Source: Nitrosomonas sp. Nm34 | GTDB lineage: Bacteria > Pseudomonadota > Gammaproteobacteria > Burkholderiales > Nitrosomonadaceae | NCBI RefSeq assembly: GCF_900113925.1 | Contig: NZ_FORD01000003.1 | Location: 62,001 to 126,000 of the forward strand | DNA length: 64,000 nucleotides | Direction: 5' to 3' | Part shown: positions 48,498 to 58,271 of the stretch, one piece after another | How the letters are laid out: every line of letters starts with the position of its first letter | How positions within the stretch are numbered: position 1 is the stretch's first letter | Notes under the pieces: model-generated | The model's database searches: none | The model's input: only the letters and a program-made list of their open reading frames with translations | What the model was told of the DNA's origin: nothing | Translations under genes and position numbers: made by a program

Positions 48498-49262
48498 ATG
48501 CTCAATATTTACCCTGTTCGCGCCTTTAAAGACAATTATATCTGGGTAATTCATAACCAGCATTATGCTGCCATTGTCGATCCAGGAAGCGCAACACCTG
48601 TGTTAGCCTATCTTCAGCAGCAGAAATTGCAACCTATCGCTATTCTCAATACACACCACCATAACGATCATACTGGTGGCAATGTGACATTATTGCAGTC
48701 CTATACTATGCCAGTATATGGCCCTGCAAATGAAAACATCCCAGAACTTACGCATGGCCTTAAAGAGAGTGATGTGGTTCATCTTTCGGAACTATCGCTC
48801 GATTTGGCCGTATTGGATATACCTGGTCATACAGCAGGTCACATTGCTTATTATGGCGGAAAATCGCTGTTTTGTGGCGATACTCTATTTGCCTGTGGCT
48901 GTGGACGTATCTTTGAAGGCACTGCACAACAGATGTATGCTTCACTTCAGAAGCTTGCCAGCTTACCTGATGAAACGCTTGTCTACTGCACGCATGAGTA
49001 CACCTTGTCTAATATCCGATTTGCAAGCGCTATCGATGCCAGCAATCCAGCCTTAGCTCAACGCGTAATTGAAGTAGAAGAGCAAAGAAAGCACGATATA
49101 CCCACACTGCCCTCAATATTGGCCATCGAAAAAGCGACGAATCCTTTTTTGCGATGTAACCAGTCAGCCATCATTCACGCAGCTAATCAACATTCCAGAA
49201 AAATACTGTCAGACCCGGTCAGTGTTTTTACAGAAATACGCAAATGGAAAGATACTTTCTAA
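48498..49262 (+). CDS. gloB: Hydroxyacylglutathione hydrolase (glyoxalase II)
   Basis: 254 residues. It hydrolyses S-lactoylglutathione to lactate and glutathione. The di-metal motif THHHNDHTGG is intact, with further ligands in IPGHTAGHIAYY and LFCGDTLFACGCGRIFEG and the late His in THEYTLSNIRFA. The C-terminal glutathione-binding domain is complete (NPFLRCNQ). Confidence 0.95.
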   Translation: MLNIYPVRAFKDNYIWVIHNQHYAAIVDPGSATPVLAYLQQQKLQPIAILNTHHHNDHTGGNVTLLQSYTMPVYGPANENIPELTHGLKESDVVHLSELSLDLAVLDIPGHTAGHIAYYGGKSLFCGDTLFACGCGRIFEGTAQQMYASLQKLASLPDETLVYCTHEYTLSNIRFASAIDASNPALAQRVIEVEEQRKHDIPTLPSILAIEKATNPFLRCNQSAIIHAANQHSRKILSDPVSVFTEIRKWKDTF

Positions 49263-49470
49263 TAAGCTGTCGAAAACACATTCGAACCAATCAATGATAG
49301 GCAAAAAAGCGGAGTTTATGTTGATAACTATGCTCTCATACCATTTTTTAACACCGCAGAGGTAACATAGATAGTTTTTTCAACAGCCTGCCAAATCAGG
49401 CTTCTGAAATTTACTTTCCCACCCCTCTAATTGAGGTTAGCAGGAAAAATTTAGAAGAACTCATATGCCA

Positions 49471-50076
49471 TTAAACTGCACAACCACCCGGCCCACAACC
49501 TAAAGATTCAGCCTCATTCTGCTTGCCTTGAGCAGGTTGTAGCTGTTCGGTTTCATCCACTTCTTCCGCAAGCAAAGTTCCTATTGATACCCCCAATATA
49601 AAATCACTGACATGGCCAAATTTATGCATGCGCAGATGACCGGTCTTATCGATCAGAATCGTCGTAGGTGTGCCTTGCATCTGATAAGTCATCATGGTAT
49701 GCGGAATGACATGCTGATCATTCGGCTTATCGATCCCAATCGGAAAACGCAACCGGTACTCATAAGCAAATACTTCAAGCGCCTCACGGCCCATTACTGA
49801 ATGATGCTCAAAGACCGTATGAAGACCAATCACGGCAATTTGATCTGGATTGAATTCTTCAAATATCTTTTGCGTCTGGGGGATACCCATTTGCACACAG
49901 CCTGGGCACAGCATCTGAAAAGCATGGATTAACACCACTTTGCCCCGCAATGAAGCGAGTGTAATAGGTTGAGGCGTATTCAACCAACCCACCGTCTGAA
50001 GTTCTGGCGCCAAAATTTTTCCATTTGCTTGATGAGTTTTCATTAATGAGCTACCTTCTGGTTTTAGAATCTGCAT
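49471..50076 (-). CDS. Thioredoxin-like (TlpA-type) redoxin with C-terminal CGPGGC tail
   Basis: 201 residues. The thioredoxin fold contains LASLRGKVVLIHAF, the active-site-like CPGC (MLCPGCVQMG) and the cis-Pro region GTPTTILIDKTGHL. No signal peptide is visible, which is unusual for TlpA proteins, so it may be cytosolic. The C-terminus ends GCGPGGCAV, a Cys-Gly-rich tail that could bind metal or relay electrons. The frame starts at 50076; the ATG at 50043 (MKTHQ) is an alternative with AAGG upstream. It lies 294 bp downstream of the cytochrome P460 gene on the same strand. Confidence 0.75.
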   Translation of the reverse strand: MQILKPEGSSLMKTHQANGKILAPELQTVGWLNTPQPITLASLRGKVVLIHAFQMLCPGCVQMGIPQTQKIFEEFNPDQIAVIGLHTVFEHHSVMGREALEVFAYEYRLRFPIGIDKPNDQHVIPHTMMTYQMQGTPTTILIDKTGHLRMHKFGHVSDFILGVSIGTLLAEEVDETEQLQPAQGKQNEAESLGCGPGGCAV

Positions 50077-50370
50077 ATTACTATAATTTTAGTCAAAATG
50101 AACTTTGTCAACTTCTCCGCCCTATTATTGACATGGTTAGCGGCTTACCTGTAATTAATTTGTGATGAGAAATAATAGAATTAAGAAACAACTGCATGAA
50201 TACAAACAAACCGCATGAATATCTCTTAAAGTTTTATGAAAAAGAAAGGGCAAGTCATTCTGCACTAAGATGTGCTGGGAATAAAATACCCTTTTTCTAA
50301 AACCTTTAGATGACTACCGTAGTCTTGGCAACCCTTCTCTCCTAGCCATCACCTTACCAGGTTACGTTAC

Positions 50371-50982
50371 TTACTTCTCAGGCTTGCCAGCGCGCAATAC
50401 CGGGTAATATTGGGTAAACACGTTGTCTTCAGCAGCATTTTCTTTATGGCAAGCATTGCAAGATTCATCAGGTTGGGGAGCCGCGCTCTTGCTTTTATAG
50501 CTATCATAGCCAAAGTATGCCCAATTGTTAGGTCTATCAGCAAAACGCTTAGAATCCTTGACGGTCGCAACGATACCAAGATATTCCCCTTGAAAATAAC
50601 CATTGCCACTGGTCGCCTCTTCGGCACCGACGCTTACTAATTCCTTAACGATAATCGTCCCATCACGGAATTTTCCAGTTTGCTTCCAGTGTACCCAGCT
50701 AACGGGATCAATGTATACATTGTGAAACTCAGGAAATGCGGGATTGCCATCGTTCATATCTTTGGGTGTCACAGGTGCGCCAATGAAAATCCATTCACGA
50801 TAATTCCTGGGTGTGAGCAGCTGCCCATCTTTGTTGAAATGAGCATAGGTTGTTCTGCCAGGCTCATGACGATCATCTTGTTGGCCAGCAGTAACAGTCG
50901 TTGCCTGGCCAACTAGCAAACCGGATAGCAAGAATGACGTTAAACGACCAAACAACGTTCTTTTAAACTGTGACATAATCAA
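50371..50982 (-). CDS. Cytochrome P460
   Basis: 203 residues. A signal peptide (LTSFLLSGLLVGQATTVTA) sends it to the periplasm. One c-type haem site is present, CNACH near the C-terminus. The Lys in IIVKELVSVG lines up, from memory, with the Lys that crosslinks to haem in Nitrosomonas europaea P460 (mature Lys70). N. europaea P460 oxidises hydroxylamine and, without oxygen, converts it to nitrous oxide. It stands alone, apart from any hao or cytochrome genes. It is the strongest sign that the host is an ammonia oxidiser. Confidence 0.93.
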   Translation of the reverse strand: MIMSQFKRTLFGRLTSFLLSGLLVGQATTVTAGQQDDRHEPGRTTYAHFNKDGQLLTPRNYREWIFIGAPVTPKDMNDGNPAFPEFHNVYIDPVSWVHWKQTGKFRDGTIIVKELVSVGAEEATSGNGYFQGEYLGIVATVKDSKRFADRPNNWAYFGYDSYKSKSAAPQPDESCNACHKENAAEDNVFTQYYPVLRAGKPEK

Positions 50983-51169
50983 TCCCTAAAGTAATAAAAT
51001 TAGAATGTCAAAAAATAGTTTTAAATAAAGACTTTTTATAGTAGACAGCCCCACAGACAACGTCAAGACAAGAATCCGTCACGCTTGTCACACCAATCGA
51101 TAGCTGTAGATTTTTTTGGATAACTTTGCAAAATCTTGTAAATCACCCATTAGAAAAGCATAGCTGTCA

Positions 51170-51270
51170 TTCCATTTCCAAATCTAACATGGCGCGAAAG
51201 CGAGCCGGAGACAGTATCAATCATACGACAAGGTGAAATAGACAAATTCAGTTTTGATTTAAGAATGGAA
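51170..51270. repeat. Dispersed ~100 bp palindromic-ended repeat, copy 5 (inverted)
   Basis: The ends are TTCCATTTCCAAATCTAA and TTTTGATTTAAGAATGGAA. The core (GCGAAAGCGAGCC ... ATACGACAAGGTGAA) is the reverse complement of that in copies 1-4, so this copy lies in the opposite orientation. Confidence 0.75.
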
Positions 51271-51615
51271 TAGCCAATGCTATTACTCAAGTAGATTAAT
51301 TAGAGCTTACTCATAAAATATAAACAATTGTTTTTATTTAACAATATTGTAAAAATCACTTTTTAAGTGCAAGGTTTTTGAATAAATTATGCAAAAACCC
51401 TTGCACTTGATTTAAGTTCAAGCTCACCTGAATTCGATCAATTTTTATTGAACCACATACTGTTATGAATAATATTCTTTAGAAAGCAATATATAATGGA
51501 ACAACACGATAAAAGGATGCGCGCTATATGGTATAGCGGCAATGACACTCATGCTAACAGCTCAAGAAATGGGGGATGAGTCTTACCAATGAATGGGTTT
51601 GAGTTAGAGGCGGTC

Positions 51616-51657
51616 ACAAATCTCCTTAAACCTGTAAAGCGGTTTAAGGAGATTTGT
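51616..51657. terminator. Long perfect hairpin, 17 bp stem
   Basis: ACAAATCTCCTTAAACC and GGTTTAAGGAGATTTGT pair perfectly around an 8 nt loop. There is no gene immediately before it and no T-run after it. It could be the 3' end of an unannotated small RNA starting near the TATAAT at 51493. Confidence 0.55.
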
Positions 51658-51791
51658 TGCTATTGACACGGGAATCAGAAGCATGGTCACGTAGTGGATA
51701 ACTTCCTTTAGTAGAAATCATCTTTTCTTGTAACTAATTCCAGAGTCCCTTCCAAGCTTCTTTGCAATATTTTGTAAATGAAAATATTAGC

Positions 51792-52466
51792 CTAATTTCC
51801 CGCGGCGCGTATGGCCTTAAGGTTTTCTCTTGCTTCTTCATTGCCTTGTTTCTCAGCCTTCTTAAACCATTCAATCGCTTTATCTGTATTCTTAGGCACC
51901 CCCTCGCCTACTAGATACATGACACCCAGGTTATTTTGCGCATCCACGTTGCCTTGTTCAGCAGCCTTGGTAAACCACTCCACTGCTTTAGCGGAATCTT
52001 GTGGAACACCCTGGCCTTCCGCGTACAACAGGCCCAGATTAAATTGGGCGCCTGCATGCCCTTGCTCTGCAGCGCGTTGAAACCAACCTGCAGCTGATTC
52101 CAGGTCATAGTCCATAATTTTTCCTGTCGCATCCTTGGAAATAGCCTCTCCGGAATAGAACAAGGAACCAAGAGCATTCTGCGCTTCGGCATCGCCTGCT
52201 TCCGCATCCTGGCGTAATTTTAGGAATCGTTCTTCAGGTGATAATCCATCATCTGCCATTGGCATGATTTTTTTCAGCAGATCAGCCTTTTCTTCCGATG
52301 ATAAGCCTTGTTGAAATACGGATGGCAATTCATTGATAGGAGTAATCTCATCGGGCAGTTTCTTCCAAGTTTCGTCTGCCTCCGATTTTGCTGATGGGGT
52401 TTCATCACCGCATCCAGCCAGAGTTAACATCAATAAGGCTAGCAATGTAAAAATACGCATATTCAT
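51792..52466 (-). CDS. Sel1-repeat lipoprotein
   Basis: 224 residues. A lipoprotein signal (LLALLMLTLAGC) is followed by an acidic linker and four Sel1-type repeats (about 90-220), for example GAQFNLGLLYAEGQGVPQDS, AVEWFTKAAEQGNVDAQNNL and GVMYLVGEGVPKN. Sel1 repeats mediate protein-protein contacts; the partners are unknown. It is followed (upstream in sequence terms) by an ankyrin-repeat gene on the same strand. Confidence 0.85.
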   Translation of the reverse strand: MNMRIFTLLALLMLTLAGCGDETPSAKSEADETWKKLPDEITPINELPSVFQQGLSSEEKADLLKKIMPMADDGLSPEERFLKLRQDAEAGDAEAQNALGSLFYSGEAISKDATGKIMDYDLESAAGWFQRAAEQGHAGAQFNLGLLYAEGQGVPQDSAKAVEWFTKAAEQGNVDAQNNLGVMYLVGEGVPKNTDKAIEWFKKAEKQGNEEARENLKAIRAAGN

Positions 52467-52607
52467 TGAGTCATTCCGCTCTTCTTAGAGTAAATAAAAA
52501 TTTAATAAAAATTATAACATTCTGTTTGTATTACAGTTAGACACATCTATCAAAGCCAAGCCGATAAATTAATAAGAAGCTCATAAGATGATTACTCAGC
52601 AAAATCT

Positions 52608-53369
52608 CTATTTCGCACCTGCTTTTTGAAGTAACTCAATGACACCCTTATGATCATATTTTTTGGCCAGTAATAACGCAGTCGCACCATTTTCTGCCTT
52701 AGCATCAATTTCTGCACCCATAGCAAGTAGCGTCATGGTCACTCCGCGATAGCCATGTTGTGCGGCTAGCATCAACGCAGTTGCGCCATTTTTTGCTTGA
52801 CTATTCACATTGGCGTTTGCTTGCAGCAAGTGCTGGATCACGACTTGGCCCCCTATTTGTGATGCAAGCATCAATGCGGTAACCCCTTCATTAGTAACAG
52901 CATTGACATTGACATCACTACCCGTTTCGAGCAAAAGACGCACCATTTCTATATGATTTTTTTGCGATGCAAACATTAATGCTGTCATTCCATCGTCTGT
53001 AACCGCGTTTATATCTGCATTAGCAGCAAGTAATGCTTGCGCGATACCAATACGGTTGTCCTGCGCAGCCAACATGAGCACGGTCCGACCATTGTTTGCC
53101 TTTACATTTGCGTCAACGCCAGAAGCAAGCAGTAGTTCAACGATATTTTTGTGACCATTCTGCACTGCACTTATCAATGCCATATTCTTATCGCGTGTTT
53201 CGTAATTTTTCTCAGACATGGAAAGCAATGCTTTTACTTGAGACAAATTACCGCGTGTAGCTGCATTAACCAGATCACTATTGTCTAAATTAGCCCATGC
53301 GTCGTTTGAAAAGTGCAGCAACCCTATCAGCACGCCTAAAGCATATAAATTAATCCTTGACCAGAGCAT
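52608..53369 (-). CDS. Exported ankyrin-repeat protein
   Basis: 253 residues. A signal peptide (LYALGVLIGLLHFSNDAWA) precedes about seven ankyrin repeats covering almost the whole protein (NGRTVLMLAAQDNRIGIAQA, DGMTALMFASQKNHIEMVRL and so on). It is probably periplasmic. Bacterial periplasmic ankyrin proteins often assist partner enzymes such as catalases, but no partner is apparent here. It shares strand with the Sel1 lipoprotein 140 bp downstream; the two may form one unit. Confidence 0.85.
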   Translation of the reverse strand: MLWSRINLYALGVLIGLLHFSNDAWANLDNSDLVNAATRGNLSQVKALLSMSEKNYETRDKNMALISAVQNGHKNIVELLLASGVDANVKANNGRTVLMLAAQDNRIGIAQALLAANADINAVTDDGMTALMFASQKNHIEMVRLLLETGSDVNVNAVTNEGVTALMLASQIGGQVVIQHLLQANANVNSQAKNGATALMLAAQHGYRGVTMTLLAMGAEIDAKAENGATALLLAKKYDHKGVIELLQKAGAK

Positions 53370-53474
53370 TTCTGTTCCTCCTCTCTTCTATATGTATTCA
53401 CTCAACTTAATAATCAGATAATAGATAACAAATAGGGCTATCTAGAATCCGCTGTCATTCACCCAAAATGAATG

Positions 53475-54596
53475 TTAGTTTTCACTGATGATAAACAGTC
53501 GTTGGTATTCCTTAATTGCAAAACGATCAGTCATGCCGGCAATATAATCAGCAATAGCCTGATGTCCATATTGAGAAAATTTAATCTGGTATGCTGTAGG
53601 TAGCAGTCGAATATCTGAGTTGAATGCATTGAATAACATTTTAATCGTATGTTGCGCCTTATTACTCATGCGTGTTACTTGGAAATGTCGATAAAGGTTA
53701 TCGTACAAAAAGCTTTTTAGCTCCTGCTGCTCCTGCTTTATCTTTTCGCTGAATCGAATCAAGCATGGTGCTGATCGTATTTCATCCAGACCGTTTGGTC
53801 GCGCATTTTCGATGTTGCTTTTACTTTGTTGGGTTAAATCTGTTGCCACACTATTAATCATGCCACGTATCGTTTCATGAATTAAACGTCGACCACTAAT
53901 ATTCGGATAATCTCTTTTCACCTGCCATAAATGTCTGGAAAATATTTCTATCTTTTCCAGTTGCAACATTGTAATAAAACCGGAACGTAAACCATCATCG
54001 ACATCATGATTATTATACGCAATTTCATCAGCAATATTGGTAAGCTGTGCCTCCAGTGAAGGTCTTTGATTAATTAAAAAACGCTCTCCGACTTCACCGA
54101 GCTTTTCAACATTCTTTCTAGCGACATGCTTGAGAATGCCTTCACGGGTTTCAAAGCACAAATTCAAACCTTCAAAAGCACCGTACTGTTCTTCAAGCAC
54201 ATCAACGACTCTTAAAGACTGAAGATTATGTTCAAAGCCACCATACTCCCTCATACAATCATTCAAAGCATCTTGCCCCGCATGGCCAAATGGCGTGTGT
54301 CCTAAATCATGCGCCAGTGCTATTGCTTCAACTAAATCCTCATTCAACTTTAAATTTCGTGCGATTGAACGTCCAATCTGGGCCACCTCTAGACTATGTG
54401 TCAAGCGCGTGCGAAACAAATCACCCTCATGGTTAACAAATACCTGTGTTTTATATTCAAGCCGACGGAAAGCTGTTGAATGAATTACCCGGTCACGATC
54501 GCGTTGAAATTCACTTCGACCAATAGGAGGGGCTTCTTTGATGAGACGCCCGCGCGAATTAGCAGTGGATACTGCGTAAGGAGCCAAATCATCCAT
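53475..54596 (-). CDS. dgt: dGTP triphosphohydrolase-like HD protein
   Basis: 373 residues. The HD metal motif is in LTHSLEVAQ...[18 protein letters not shown], with [18 protein letters not shown] further on. This is the type 2 dGTPase family, which hydrolyses dNTPs to nucleosides and triphosphate. It overlaps aroB by 8 bp, the aroK-aroB-dgt order common in betaproteobacteria. Confidence 0.92.
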   Translation of the reverse strand: MDDLAPYAVSTANSRGRLIKEAPPIGRSEFQRDRDRVIHSTAFRRLEYKTQVFVNHEGDLFRTRLTHSLEVAQIGRSIARNLKLNEDLVEAIALAHDLGHTPFGHAGQDALNDCMREYGGFEHNLQSLRVVDVLEEQYGAFEGLNLCFETREGILKHVARKNVEKLGEVGERFLINQRPSLEAQLTNIADEIAYNNHDVDDGLRSGFITMLQLEKIEIFSRHLWQVKRDYPNISGRRLIHETIRGMINSVATDLTQQSKSNIENARPNGLDEIRSAPCLIRFSEKIKQEQQELKSFLYDNLYRHFQVTRMSNKAQHTIKMLFNAFNSDIRLLPTAYQIKFSQYGHQAIADYIAGMTDRFAIKEYQRLFIISEN

Positions 54597-55698
54597 TAGC
54601 CATACAAGTCAGCAATGTCTCTCTCAAGGTTGATGCTGGAATATCATGACTCATCATTGCTTCACCAATACGCCTCAGTAGAATAAAACGTATTCTTCCC
54701 TCCTCTACTTTTTTATCAAGCTTCATCAAGCTTAAGTAATCATCTGGAGAAAGTTTGGGTGCACTAACTGGTAGTCCTACCTTTTGGAATATGCTGCATA
54801 TGCGTTCGAACTCACTTTCACTGATAAATTTTAATTGTTTTGACAAGTTTGCTGCCATTATAGTGCCCGCAGCAACCGCTTCACCGTGCAACCATACTCC
54901 ATAACCCATGGCGTTTTCAATTGCATGGCCGAAAGTGTGGCCAAGATTAAGCAGTGCCCGCACGCCACTCTCACGCTCATCTGCAGCGACAATTTCCGCT
55001 TTGATTTCGCAACTCCGGCAAATAGCTTTATTTAGAATATCAGCATTACGTGTAATTAAACCCGTTATATTCTGTTCCAACCACATAAAAAAGTCAGCAT
55101 CGCGTATAAGACCGTATTTAATCACTTCTGCAATGCCGGCACGCAATTCCCTATCAGGCAAGGTGGTAAGCGTCGCACTGTCTGTCAACACCATGCGCGG
55201 TTGATAGAATGCTCCTATCAAATTTTTGCCAAGGGGATGGTTAATACCTGTCTTACCGCCTACTGAGGAATCCACTTGTGCAAGGAGAGTAGTAGGAATC
55301 TGGATAAAAGGTACGCCTCGCAAAAAAGTCGCCGCCGCAAACCCTGTCAGATCACCAATAACCCCGCCCCCCAACGCAATTAGGGTAGTTTTTCGCTCAC
55401 AGCGTTGTTCCAATAAGGCGTCAAAAATCAAATTCAATGTCTGCCAATTTTTATGATCTTCACCATCAGGCAAAATAATTGCAACGGAACAGATCCCATG
55501 CCGCTCTAGTGCTCTACGAAATTGATCTAAATAAAGAGGGGCTACAGTGGTATTAGTGACAATTGCCACCCGTTTCTGTGGCAATTGAGGCAATAGCAAA
55601 TCTGCCTGTTCTAATAACGCATTACCAATGTAAATGGGGTAACTCCGGTCCTGTTCGGAAGAAAATAAGGCCACCTTAACAGTTTGCATATCATTCAT
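54589..55698 (-). CDS. aroB: 3-dehydroquinate synthase
   Basis: 369 residues. It makes 3-dehydroquinate from DAHP (second shikimate step) with NAD and a metal. Visible blocks: [21 protein letters not shown] (NAD), [20 protein letters not shown], and the metal-binding His and Glu in [13 protein letters not shown] and [10 protein letters not shown]. Coupled to dgt and preceded by aroK 35 bp away. Confidence 0.96.
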   Translation of the reverse strand: MNDMQTVKVALFSSEQDRSYPIYIGNALLEQADLLLPQLPQKRVAIVTNTTVAPLYLDQFRRALERHGICSVAIILPDGEDHKNWQTLNLIFDALLEQRCERKTTLIALGGGVIGDLTGFAAATFLRGVPFIQIPTTLLAQVDSSVGGKTGINHPLGKNLIGAFYQPRMVLTDSATLTTLPDRELRAGIAEVIKYGLIRDADFFMWLEQNITGLITRNADILNKAICRSCEIKAEIVAADERESGVRALLNLGHTFGHAIENAMGYGVWLHGEAVAAGTIMAANLSKQLKFISESEFERICSIFQKVGLPVSAPKLSPDDYLSLMKLDKKVEEGRIRFILLRRIGEAMMSHDIPASTLRETLLTCMANG

Positions 55699-55733
55699 AT
55701 AACATAACTAATTTAGGGAAGAACCCATCCCTT

Positions 55734-56375
55734 TTAAGATTCATAATTATTCGGTTGGTAAGCCTTGATCACGTTCTTTTTCCGATTTAACGCCTCAGCT
55801 CGGAGCTTCTTAATTTTGAAGAAAAGCAGCTTTCGAGCGAGCCGTTGTACTAGAGAGCGCACACCTTGTTTTCCGCTATCTATGATGATATGTGCCACCT
55901 CTCGATAAAGAGCATCGCGTTGAGCATGAAGCTCTGTCAATCTGGCATGCAGATCCTCAGTCTGAAGTAGCGGTCTATTTTTATCAGTACGTGTTCTTCG
56001 TTGCAGTTCATTCACGGACGCGCTCAAATAAACTACGATACCATGTTGTCTTAATAAGGCACGATTTTCAGCACTTAGCACCGCCCCCCCACCAGTAGCC
56101 AGCACTACATTCTCTGCTTGCACCAGCTCATGCAACACCTCTGTTTCACGTCTACGAAACCCAGCCTCTCCTTCAATTTCAAAAATCAAAGGAATCTTAA
56201 CACCAGTACGCTGTTGAATTTCATGATCGGAATCCAGAAACGTTTTTCCCATGTAATTAGCCAGCAACTTCCCAATCGTAGTCTTTCCGGCACCCATCAT
56301 ACCTACGAGAATAATATTCCCCTGTAAGAACTTTATATCATGATTATTTTTGCTGATTGGCTTAATTAATGGCAT
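55734..56375 (-). CDS. aroK: Shikimate kinase
   Basis: 213 residues. The P-loop GMMGAGKTTIGKLLA, the shikimate-binding FLDSDHEI and FRRRETEVLHEL, and ATGGGAV are present. It phosphorylates shikimate. The protein is about 35 residues longer than usual because of a basic C-terminal tail (KLLFFKIKKLRAEALNRKKN). The first ~15 residues may also be extra; a later start is possible. First gene of aroK-aroB-dgt. Confidence 0.94.
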   Translation of the reverse strand: MPLIKPISKNNHDIKFLQGNIILVGMMGAGKTTIGKLLANYMGKTFLDSDHEIQQRTGVKIPLIFEIEGEAGFRRRETEVLHELVQAENVVLATGGGAVLSAENRALLRQHGIVVYLSASVNELQRRTRTDKNRPLLQTEDLHARLTELHAQRDALYREVAHIIIDSGKQGVRSLVQRLARKLLFFKIKKLRAEALNRKKNVIKAYQPNNYES

Positions 56376-56529
56376 AGAGACAATTGTAACGGAATACTTT
56401 CACCTACGCAGAGATTCCAACGGGCCCATAAAAAATTCATGTAATTTATTATTAAATGGTCGATCCTGCTTCTTATGAGCCAAAAATATTAACAAAATAA
56501 TATTAAATATCAGAAAATTAATCACACTA

Positions 56530-56679
56530 TCATGCAATTGAACGCTTACATCTCTCTTCTTCTATTCGCGACTGAAGAACCTTAGCCAGCATTTTAATAC
56601 TTTCCAAATAAGATACTTTGATAAAAGTATTTATGTTATAGGAAGGAAATGCTCTTCTCATCTCCTCTATAAAATACAT
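56530..56679 (-). CDS. Small hypothetical protein, 49 aa
   Basis: The ATG at 56679 is preceded by AAAGGAG with six bases between, so translation is likely even though the frame is open further (to 56715). The product is basic and helical (YFIEEMRRAFPSYNINTFIK ... QSRIEEERCKRSIA), with no signal peptide. No family is recognised. Confidence 0.5.
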   Translation of the reverse strand: MYFIEEMRRAFPSYNINTFIKVSYLESIKMLAKVLQSRIEEERCKRSIA

Positions 56680-57305
56680 TTTTGGCTCCTTTCTTTTATT
56701 TTTATCACTTTTCAAACAAACTGATGTGGACGGCTCATAGCACTATCTGCATGTGTGATGTGGACTGTTCAAAATATTATGCATGCGCATAATACTTGAT
56801 GTCCATGACTATATAGCACTTGGTAAAGGTCCCACGACACGACAAAAAATAATTTCTTAAATAATTTCTTATTTGGGCAGAAAATATAGCCAATTGCACG
56901 ATAAGCTTTGAGGCCTACTCAGGTAGTCATTATTCGCGCAGGAGCTAGGTGAGCTGGTACATGAAGAGAAATTAATAGCAACTAAGCGTGTATTGCAGTA
57001 ATGCAAAAGCCATAAAGCAAGCACGATACCATTGATGCAGAGGTAATCTACGAAGCGGCAAGCAGGCAAAATATACAGTTAGTTTGTAACAATTAAAAAG
57101 CTCTCCACTCCACCTGAAAATTTTATTGCAGCAGTGAGGAAAAAATTTTTATGGTAGTGCAGAATTTAACTGGATTGGCTTAAATAATAATATTGAACAA
57201 AAGCAGTAACCCATTGATTTTACTGGGACACAATGTGTATTCATTCTTTACAAATAAGAAGCTCATTTATTGAACTTCCTAAAAAATTGCAAATCATAGG
57301 TTGCT
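56680..57305. other. Gene-free stretch upstream of the SUF operon
   Basis: About 600 A+T-rich bases. A 66-codon minus-strand frame (56869-57069) lacks a ribosome site and is not supported. No repeat or RNA gene is recognised. The SUF operon promoter starts at 57306. Confidence 0.5.
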
Positions 57306-57338
57306 ATAGTTGACTAGTCCAGTCAGGTATTATATAGT
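57306..57338 (+). promoter_or_regulatory. IscR box over the SUF operon promoter
   Basis: The 25 bp at 57306-57330 fit the type 1 IscR site (ATASYYGACT-N5-AGTCRRSTAT): ATAGTTGACT, then AGTCC, then AGTCAGGTAT; every defined position outside the central AT-rich triplet agrees. It overlaps TTGACT (57310-57315), which with TATAGT (57333-57338) at a 17 bp spacing forms a sigma70-like promoter. Holo-IscR bound here would block RNA polymerase, giving negative feedback. Confidence 0.8.
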
Positions 57339-57421
57339 TGACAAAAATAATCAAGTATTATTTACAACAAACCCTAATTAACTCTTATTTACTCAACTTT
57401 TATTGTATTAAGGAATCTGGT

Positions 57422-57889
57422 ATGAGACTGACAACGAAAGGACGATTCGCAGTGACAGCACTATTGGATCTCGCGATGCAGCACAGCAATGGACCGGTCA
57501 CACTTGCCGATATCAGTCAGCGTCAAAAAATTTCACTATCATATCTTGAACAATTGTTCGCAAAATTACGCCAACGCGAACTTGTTGATAGTGTGCGTGG
57601 TCCTGGCGGTGGCTATTGCCTAGCTAAAAGTCTGGACCAAGTATCTATTGCAGATATTATTCTTGCTGTCGATGAACCCATTGATAACACGCGATGTGGT
57701 GGAAAAGAAAATTGTCTGAATGATGGCAAATGTATGACTCATGATCTATGGGCAGAACTCAATGACATTATTTTCAATTATCTTGGCAGCGTAACATTAA
57801 AGCAATTGGTCGATGAGCAGAAACAACGCGATCAGCAACGCGAGCAAGCTGTTGTCAAGTTGTACGATATGCGTGAAGCAGCATTTTAG
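57422..57889 (+). CDS. iscR: Rrf2-family iron-sulphur regulator IscR
   Basis: 155 residues. The winged helix-turn-helix (1-70) reads MRLTTKGRFAVTALLDLAM and SYLEQLFAKLRQRELVDSVR. Cys92, Cys98 and Cys104 are exactly at the E. coli IscR cluster positions, with the ligand His107 (RCGGKENC, DGKCMTH). The ATG at 57422 is the natural start; the frame opens at 57338. The first gene of the operon, it should repress it when its [2Fe-2S] cluster is filled. Confidence 0.95.
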   Translation: MRLTTKGRFAVTALLDLAMQHSNGPVTLADISQRQKISLSYLEQLFAKLRQRELVDSVRGPGGGYCLAKSLDQVSIADIILAVDEPIDNTRCGGKENCLNDGKCMTHDLWAELNDIIFNYLGSVTLKQLVDEQKQRDQQREQAVVKLYDMREAAF

Positions 57890-57915
57890 TTTTAATTAAT
57901 TTATAGAGAAAAATT

Positions 57916-58269
57916 ATGCCAATCACATTGACAGAACGTGCAGCCAAACAAATCCAGCAGCAACTCACAAAGCGTGGTAAAGGATTGGCTCTACGGATAG
58001 ATATAAAAGAATCCGGTTGCTCTGGTTTTACTTATATCTTTGATTATGTTGAGAAAATACAAGAAGAAGATCAGCTCTTCGAGTCGCATAATGCAAGAAT
58101 AGTCGTAAAACGAGATAACCTATCTTATTTTGATGGATCAGAGATAGATTTTGTCAAAGAAGGTCTAAATAGTACTTTCAAGTTTAACAATCCAAATGTT
58201 GGGAATACATGCGGCTGTGGTGAGAGCTTCAGCCTCAAAATACCTGAAGAGTCTAAGGAAAATATATAA
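57916..58269 (+). CDS. sufA: A-type iron-sulphur carrier
   Basis: 117 residues. The three cluster Cys are in [10 protein letters not shown] and NTCGCGESF, the A-type carrier pattern. It delivers clusters assembled on SufBCD to target proteins. Placed between iscR and sufB, so SufA is the preferred name over IscA. Confidence 0.93.
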   Translation: MPITLTERAAKQIQQQLTKRGKGLALRIDIKESGCSGFTYIFDYVEKIQEEDQLFESHNARIVVKRDNLSYFDGSEIDFVKEGLNSTFKFNNPNVGNTCGCGESFSLKIPEESKENI

Positions 58270-58271
58270 AA

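Larger units (their letters stand above)
50983..51791. other. Long intergenic stretch between P460 and the Sel1 gene
   Basis: About 800 bp. It holds repeat copy 5 (51170-51270), an isolated TATAAT at 51493-51498, a 27-codon frame after it (from 51496; sequence not recognised) and a long hairpin (51616-51657). No gene is supported. Confidence 0.5.

Noticed and set aside
56869-57069. A 66-codon minus-strand frame upstream of iscR
   Set aside because: No ribosome site and no recognisable motif; composition like non-coding DNA.
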